DNA of 64,000 bases, taken from Photobacterium sp. SKA34. Lineage in GTDB: Bacteria > Pseudomonadota > Gammaproteobacteria > Enterobacterales > Vibrionaceae. Location of the stretch: contig NZ_CH724141.1 of assembly GCF_000153325.1 (NCBI RefSeq), positions 851,850 through 915,849 of the forward strand, in the 5' to 3' direction. The translations under genes and the position numbers were made by a program. Shown in pieces: positions 59,401-64,000 of this stretch. The notes under the pieces are model-generated. The model was not told the DNA's origin and searched no databases. It saw only the letters and a program-made list of their open reading frames with translations. The stretch's first letter is position 1; every line of letters begins with the position of its first letter.

Positions 59401-61494
59401 CTAGATAAGATTCTCACTAACAAATTGACGTAGAATATTTTCAGCTTGCTTGCGTCCAGTAAATTTGAACGAAGAGATAACATCAGTCCAAGCTTGGCGC
59501 TGCATCACTTTTGCTATGGCAAAAAACAATTCTGCATTTCGAGTACAATCATCACTTAGTAAATAAGATGATAACCTTGTTTCAATACTTGCAACCACAT
59601 AATCATAGCCTAACGCCCCCAAGCAAAAACCATCAAGTTGAGACTGAATAAAGGGCTCAGAAAGTTGATAATCAATTGAATAACTCTTCTGATTTCTATA
59701 TAAACGAAGAAATAATTCAGGCGCTAACTGTTGAAACTGTTCAACTCTTTGAGCGCTAAAACTCGCAGAAAATAAAAGCTCTGCATCATTAAACCAGATG
59801 TCATAACAATTATGATTGAATACCTTAACGCAGAGTAAAGAATGTAGACTACTGGCCGCATCTTTATTTATGCCTAAACGAATAGGAGTAAAACCTGCGT
59901 TATGCCAAAAATTCACTAGTTCATCGGTGGCGCCAAAACTTGTACCAATATAATCAACGCCGCATGCCAAAGCGTACTGCTCAGCACGAGATAATAATTG
60001 CTGACCAATTCCCTGCCGGTGGAGTACAGGTAAAACAGCAATACGTAATATTCGATAACATGACTGTTTCGCTGCCGCTTTTAAGCCTAGATGTGCTGCA
60101 ATAGATTGTGCTAATAAATGCCCTTTAATTCTTCGCTGCCCAAGCATGATCGCTTCTGCTAAATCATCATCAAATCCACCTTCTTCGACTAACAAGCAGC
60201 AACCAATTACGTGATGTTCAGAGCGAGCAACTAATACATGTTGGGTAGAATCATCGAAAAGTTGTTGAACGTCATTTGGAGATGTTTGGTAATGGGCATG
60301 AATTAATAGACCAACAATTTGAGACAATAAATTTTTGTTTGTAACAAGCTCAGCCTTCGTTACGAGTTCATAAGAAATCGTTGCATGAGATAATGTCTCT
60401 AATGTTGAGTACTCTGCATTAAGTAGTAATGCATTGAAAACCCACTGTTCTAACGGATCGTTTACTTGCCAGCGAATAGGTTGCTCAATATGAACCGCTT
60501 TCCATTGTGGCATTTTCTTATTTAGTGCTTGCTTAAATTTAATTTCAAAACCACGCCCAGTCCCTTCATAGCCATGAATCGTTGAGGCAAATACTAAACG
60601 ATTATGTCGATTCAATAACGCGATCAAGGTATCACCAGGAATAGCTGCAGCTTCATCGACAAGGATAAAATCATATTTATCCGCAACATCACAAATAACA
60701 TCTTGTGCAATAAAATGCAGCTCACTCCCTTGGCATAATAATCGATGAGGATGAGTGGTATCAGCGTCAATCAAGCGTTGTTGCGCATGTGAAAAAACGG
60801 TAGATGCACAAGCAAAAGAAGGAGACGTCACCGCAATTTTCATTTTTCGCACAAGCATTAACTCTGCTGCAGCGATACCTAACGCAGACGATTTACCTCG
60901 CCCTCTATCGGCGGATAAAACTAACGGGCGCTTTCTATGACCAGCAGCAACTTTAATAATGGCATCAACCGCATGCTCTTGTTGTTGTGTTAAACAAAAT
61001 CGAGGGGCACTTGAGGTAAAATCTACATGACTATGTGACTCACAAATCCAAGGTTTAAATACTGGAAGATTACTATTTTGGCATAACGTAATCACATCAG
61101 GTTCAGCACACAATAATGATAGACGCTTCATAAATGGAGAAATATTAGCATCACTTTTCCAACCAAGAGGTAAGAGTAATAACATTACCCCGCCCCCTTT
61201 TATTGTGCCAGACAACGCACCAATAACATTCGCATCAATACCGTGATGAGCGTTAATAGCAATACCGTCCGTCTCTTGTCCCAACCACTTTTTCGCTGTT
61301 TTAAAATGACAATGAACTATTGATTCAGGCGCATCTTCACCCGCCCAAAGCATCGCTGAATAGTGTTCAGAAAATAATTGCGTGATATTAGTCGCCCAGC
61401 GAAGATCACCTTCAACAATAACAAGTCGACGGCAATTAGCAGCAAGCGAGTCCATATGAAGCTGAGAAATAAATGTAGGAAGAAGTGATAACAT
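59401..61494 (-). CDS. tmcA: tRNA(Met) cytidine acetyltransferase TmcA
   Basis: 697 aa, full length. N-terminal DUF1726, RecD-like helicase core with Walker A SADRGRGKSSALG (about 195) and VDEAAAIPG, then a GNAT acetyltransferase (LRIAVLPVLHRQGIGQQLLS; acetyl-CoA loop) and a C-terminal tRNA-binding region. Makes N4-acetylcytidine at the wobble base of elongator tRNA-Met using ATP and acetyl-CoA. Transcribed leftward towards the parS2 array, with parB upstream. Confidence 0.95.
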   Translation of the reverse strand: MLSLLPTFISQLHMDSLAANCRRLVIVEGDLRWATNITQLFSEHYSAMLWAGEDAPESIVHCHFKTAKKWLGQETDGIAINAHHGIDANVIGALSGTIKGGGVMLLLLPLGWKSDANISPFMKRLSLLCAEPDVITLCQNSNLPVFKPWICESHSHVDFTSSAPRFCLTQQQEHAVDAIIKVAAGHRKRPLVLSADRGRGKSSALGIAAAELMLVRKMKIAVTSPSFACASTVFSHAQQRLIDADTTHPHRLLCQGSELHFIAQDVICDVADKYDFILVDEAAAIPGDTLIALLNRHNRLVFASTIHGYEGTGRGFEIKFKQALNKKMPQWKAVHIEQPIRWQVNDPLEQWVFNALLLNAEYSTLETLSHATISYELVTKAELVTNKNLLSQIVGLLIHAHYQTSPNDVQQLFDDSTQHVLVARSEHHVIGCCLLVEEGGFDDDLAEAIMLGQRRIKGHLLAQSIAAHLGLKAAAKQSCYRILRIAVLPVLHRQGIGQQLLSRAEQYALACGVDYIGTSFGATDELVNFWHNAGFTPIRLGINKDAASSLHSLLCVKVFNHNCYDIWFNDAELLFSASFSAQRVEQFQQLAPELFLRLYRNQKSYSIDYQLSEPFIQSQLDGFCLGALGYDYVVASIETRLSSYLLSDDCTRNAELFFAIAKVMQRQAWTDVISSFKFTGRKQAENILRQFVSENLI

Positions 61495-61551
61495 AAAATA
61501 ACCTGAACAACATGATTGTTGAGATCATAACATGTGAAGCAAAATTGAGAT

Positions 61552-61582
61552 GAAAAAAAACCACGCTAGAATGCGTGGCTTT
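61552..61582 (-). terminator. Terminator of the parAB operon
   Basis: On the minus strand GCCACGC-ATTCTA-GCGTGG followed by eight T, just after the parB stop. Confidence 0.92.
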
Positions 61583-61594
61583 AATAAGAATTGA

Positions 61595-62569
61595 TTATTT
61601 CAAATAATCATTTAAGTAATCAAGAATGTCACTGACTTGGCGATCGCTCATTTTTTTCAAACGTAACTGTAACTTATCACCGTCGCGAGTATAACTTACT
61701 TTACCTTTAATAAGCTCTTGAGAACTTGGTTTTTCAACAACAACTTTCGGCTGAAGTGCATCGCCCATCTCTTCAAGTTTAACCGTCACTTCGCGAGTAA
61801 TTCGGCTGATACCTTGTGCTTTGATTGTTTTCCAGAGTGCCGTATTTTCAGCACTTAACTCTTCAATCATTTTTTTCTGTTGTTCAGCTTCTAAACCAAA
61901 AAAAACACGGTGAAGTTTAACAATAGTAGGACGACCAAGCTCACCAACGCTAGGATAAGCCATCAGCAATTCCATAGGTAAACTCGCCGCTTTTAAAGCA
62001 CCACTTACTAGGGCTTCGCTGCATTGTAAATAACGAGCTAACTCTTTTTGATCCGCAACTTTTCCACTATCAAGTAGATGTTGCATCTCTTTACCACGCT
62101 CAAATAAACTTAGCGGTTTATGAGCGTTAGCGACGTCAGATAAAAATTTAGCATGCTCAGTATTAATACCTTTAGCGACATAAATTAAAAAATCTTTATG
62201 AGCTAAAATACAAGACATACGACGGCGGCTACCGTCTAAAACTTCAATACGACCATCATCTAACCAACGACCAACAGCTGGATATTGCTGTCCACGATCT
62301 TTCAATGTAGATAATATATCAGCTAGAGCATGCTCATTTAAAAATGCTTGTTCACGTGCATTCTCAGCAAAAACAGTAGTTTTAGTACTGACATCGTCAG
62401 CATTAATTTTAATTAATTCAAACGCAACTGTTTCTTCACCTGCTACAGCTAATTCTATTACTGCTGCTTTATCGCGTGCAGCTGTTTGTGCTTCTGTTAC
62501 GTTGGTCGCGCGACGTTTATCCGCTTTACCAAACAGACGAGCATTAAGATCAGTTGTTTTAATAGCCAT
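61595..62569 (-). CDS. parB2: Chromosome II partition protein ParB2
   Basis: 324 aa. N-terminal ParA-contact region, then the ParB core with LDGSRRRMSCIL in the place of the usual GERR CTP-binding box, HTH (DQKELARYLQCSEALVSGAL) and a C-terminal dimerisation part (KMSDRQVSDILDYL). Differs from the chromosome I ParB class and resembles P1/F-type and chromosome II ParBs. Binds the parS2 sites downstream. Follows parA by 7 bp. Confidence 0.93.
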   Translation of the reverse strand: MAIKTTDLNARLFGKADKRRATNVTEAQTAARDKAAVIELAVAGEETVAFELIKINADDVSTKTTVFAENAREQAFLNEHALADILSTLKDRGQQYPAVGRWLDDGRIEVLDGSRRRMSCILAHKDFLIYVAKGINTEHAKFLSDVANAHKPLSLFERGKEMQHLLDSGKVADQKELARYLQCSEALVSGALKAASLPMELLMAYPSVGELGRPTIVKLHRVFFGLEAEQQKKMIEELSAENTALWKTIKAQGISRITREVTVKLEEMGDALQPKVVVEKPSSQELIKGKVSYTRDGDKLQLRLKKMSDRQVSDILDYLNDYLK

Positions 62570-62576
62570 CTGTTAG

Positions 62577-63791
62577 TTACTCCTCGTTAAGATTTGCCCA
62601 GTGGCTATGCATCACGCGTTCTAGTTCTAAACCAACACGTTGAATAGCCTCTTGAGCGGTTGAAAGGGTCTTTTTACCCCCTTCAAACTCTGCTGCCGTT
62701 AAGTCAAATACCGTACTATACGTATCAGCACAAGTTTCAAATGCACGGCTACGTGGTACTGTGGCCATCATAACTTGATCACGAAGCAAGTAATTCATTT
62801 CAGTTAACACAGAAACTTGCTTCTTATTATCGTCTTCAAACATTGTTGGCATTAAACGAATAAATTCTAAGCCATGCCAATCTTCAGGGAACATCTCGTA
62901 AACAGTAGGTAAATGCTGGAAAAAGTTAACAGTAGATGCCCAGTCAAGACGTTTAGCAGCACAAGGAATGATTAACGCATTAGATGCATACATAGCATTC
63001 CATACCAACGGGTCGATGTGAGGGCCCGTATCAATCATAATAATGTCGAACTCATCTGCAATTGGATCAATTACTTTTTCTTTGAGTAAACGAACAATAT
63101 CAAGATCTTGATTTACAGCAAGATCTTGCCAAGCATCGGCGTTAAACATCGCATCTTCAGGAAAGGCTGCTATGGTTTTAAGATTAGGATACTGGGTTGG
63201 CATAACCACATTATCTTTCAAGAAATCTTTATCCATTTCAACGCCATCAGGTACGTTGTCAAGCATAACGTCAACAGCAGAATATATTGTTTCTTGTTTT
63301 CCCACACTTATAAGAGGGTTTAAAAACAGACGTAATGAACCCTGTGGATCAAGGTCGATTAGACAAATACGATAACGTTTATCTAAATCTAAAGCTAAAC
63401 AAGCAGCAATATGTACCGCTGTCATTGATTTACCCGTACCACCTTTCTGATTCTGAACATTGACAACCCAAGGCTTACGACCTGCACCTTCTCTCTCATG
63501 AAAAGCCGGCTTTTTTGCCGACGTCATCAGTTTATGGGCTTCATCTAATGTAATAGAGTAGTGATTAGCATTATTTTTCGTAAATTGATGACCATCAGCC
63601 TCCATACGAGAAATTGCATCATCAAGTTTACGTCTTGTTAACCCTGAGCGTGTTTCCATTAAAGCTTTAGACATCGGAGGGAATAACTCCTCACGACGCT
63701 CTTCTAAAACAATCTCAATTCGGTCCGCTTGTACTTGTTTTGTTTGCTCTGCAATATTGAGCAAATTTTGGATCGTCTGTTCCCTATTCAT
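62577..63791 (-). CDS. parA2: Chromosome II partition ATPase ParA2
   Basis: 404 aa from ATG 63791 (GAAGAG upstream); a start 12 codons earlier has no support. Unlike chromosomal ParA/Soj (about 260 aa) it has ~100 extra N-terminal residues with a helix-turn-helix-like part (SGLTRRKLDDAISRME), typical of P1/F-type and chromosome II ParAs that also repress their own operon. Deviant Walker A NQKGGTGKSMTA at about 115, Walker B IIMIDTGPH. Works with ParB2 and parS2 to position the origin region. Confidence 0.94.
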   Translation of the reverse strand: MNREQTIQNLLNIAEQTKQVQADRIEIVLEERREELFPPMSKALMETRSGLTRRKLDDAISRMEADGHQFTKNNANHYSITLDEAHKLMTSAKKPAFHEREGAGRKPWVVNVQNQKGGTGKSMTAVHIAACLALDLDKRYRICLIDLDPQGSLRLFLNPLISVGKQETIYSAVDVMLDNVPDGVEMDKDFLKDNVVMPTQYPNLKTIAAFPEDAMFNADAWQDLAVNQDLDIVRLLKEKVIDPIADEFDIIMIDTGPHIDPLVWNAMYASNALIIPCAAKRLDWASTVNFFQHLPTVYEMFPEDWHGLEFIRLMPTMFEDDNKKQVSVLTEMNYLLRDQVMMATVPRSRAFETCADTYSTVFDLTAAEFEGGKKTLSTAQEAIQRVGLELERVMHSHWANLNEE

Positions 63792-64000
63792 TATCACTCT
63801 TCGCCATGATGATAGACTAAGTAACATTGTACAGCAAATATAAAAGATAACAATAAAAAGCTGAACAATCAGTGTGATATCAATCTAAATTCAAAAAGCT
63901 TAATTTTTGATAAAAGCAGATAAAAGGTCATTATTTAAACATTATTTGACTCTAATAATGGGATTAACTACCCGAAATAAGACATAGATTTAAAGTGTTA
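63792..64000. other. Upstream region of parAB, probably towards oriC II
   Basis: 209 bp of AT-rich sequence up to the window edge, holding the parAB promoter. In Vibrio the replication origin and rctB lie near this side of parAB; no RctB repeat is visible within this short piece. Confidence 0.45.

Overview
The window looks like part of the second chromosome of a Vibrionaceae bacterium, most likely a Photobacterium, a few kilobases from that chromosome's origin. The main evidence is at the right end: a large ParA with an extra N-terminal region, a ParB, and six copies of TTTACA(G/C)TGTAAA, which is the parS2 centromere consensus known from Vibrio chromosome II. The DNA is AT-rich. The gene set (a second acetate kinase, a LapD-like protein, chitobiose and N-acetylgalactosamine catabolism, many LysR regulators) fits this family. 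The species assignment is inference.

Left part (1-12 kb). A minus-strand sugar-modification operon (epimerase-like, TIM-barrel isomerase-like, small 4-TM exporter cut by the window edge) is followed by a Fur-box-controlled iron uptake operon that joins a P19-type periplasmic protein and a free cupredoxin to EfeU (FTR1), EfeO (M75) and a Tat-exported EfeB peroxidase. A lone SDR and a small membrane protein follow. An ISNCY-like element then splits a MOSC/ferredoxin-reductase fusion gene, with a 15-bp target duplication.

12-18 kb. A chitobiose pair (chbG, chbF) is divergent from a LysR regulator. Next come soxR, and a methyltransferase/ABC-F pair whose leader looks like an attenuator.

18.5-35.3 kb. 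Two 1,258-bp IS3-family copies, apparently identical and in the same orientation, bracket 14 kb. Three of the four IS borders cut genes: a POT peptide transporter, a large secreted protein of unknown function and a MetC-type lyase. Inside lie an MFS/SnoaL pair with its LysR regulator, a LysR/DMT pair, mgtE with a candidate Mg-sensing leader peptide and an unknown membrane protein, a secreted hypothetical, and an amino-acid permease.

35.3-45 kb. A complete, visibly more GC-rich N-acetylgalactosamine (aga) locus: two tandem DeoR/AgaR regulators, kbaZ, agaS, PTS IIB-IIC-IID-IIA, agaA and kbaY. It takes up GalNAc as GalNAc-6-P, deacetylates and deaminates/isomerises it to tagatose-6-P, and cleaves tagatose-1,6-bisphosphate.

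45-64 kb. A glycine-zipper lipoprotein, ackA, a CatB-type acetyltransferase, a tandem family of small Cys-rich DUF333 secreted proteins including one decayed copy, a Sel1 protein, a DUF11 protein, a cluster of TGATCATNNTTCC motifs, a YhbP-like protein, a highly structured RNA with a strong terminator, a PAS-LuxR regulator, pdxH, a catalytically degenerate LapD-like c-di-GMP receptor, the parS2 array, tmcA and parA2-parB2.

No tRNA, rRNA or CRISPR array was seen. All family names come from reading motifs by eye; no database search was run.
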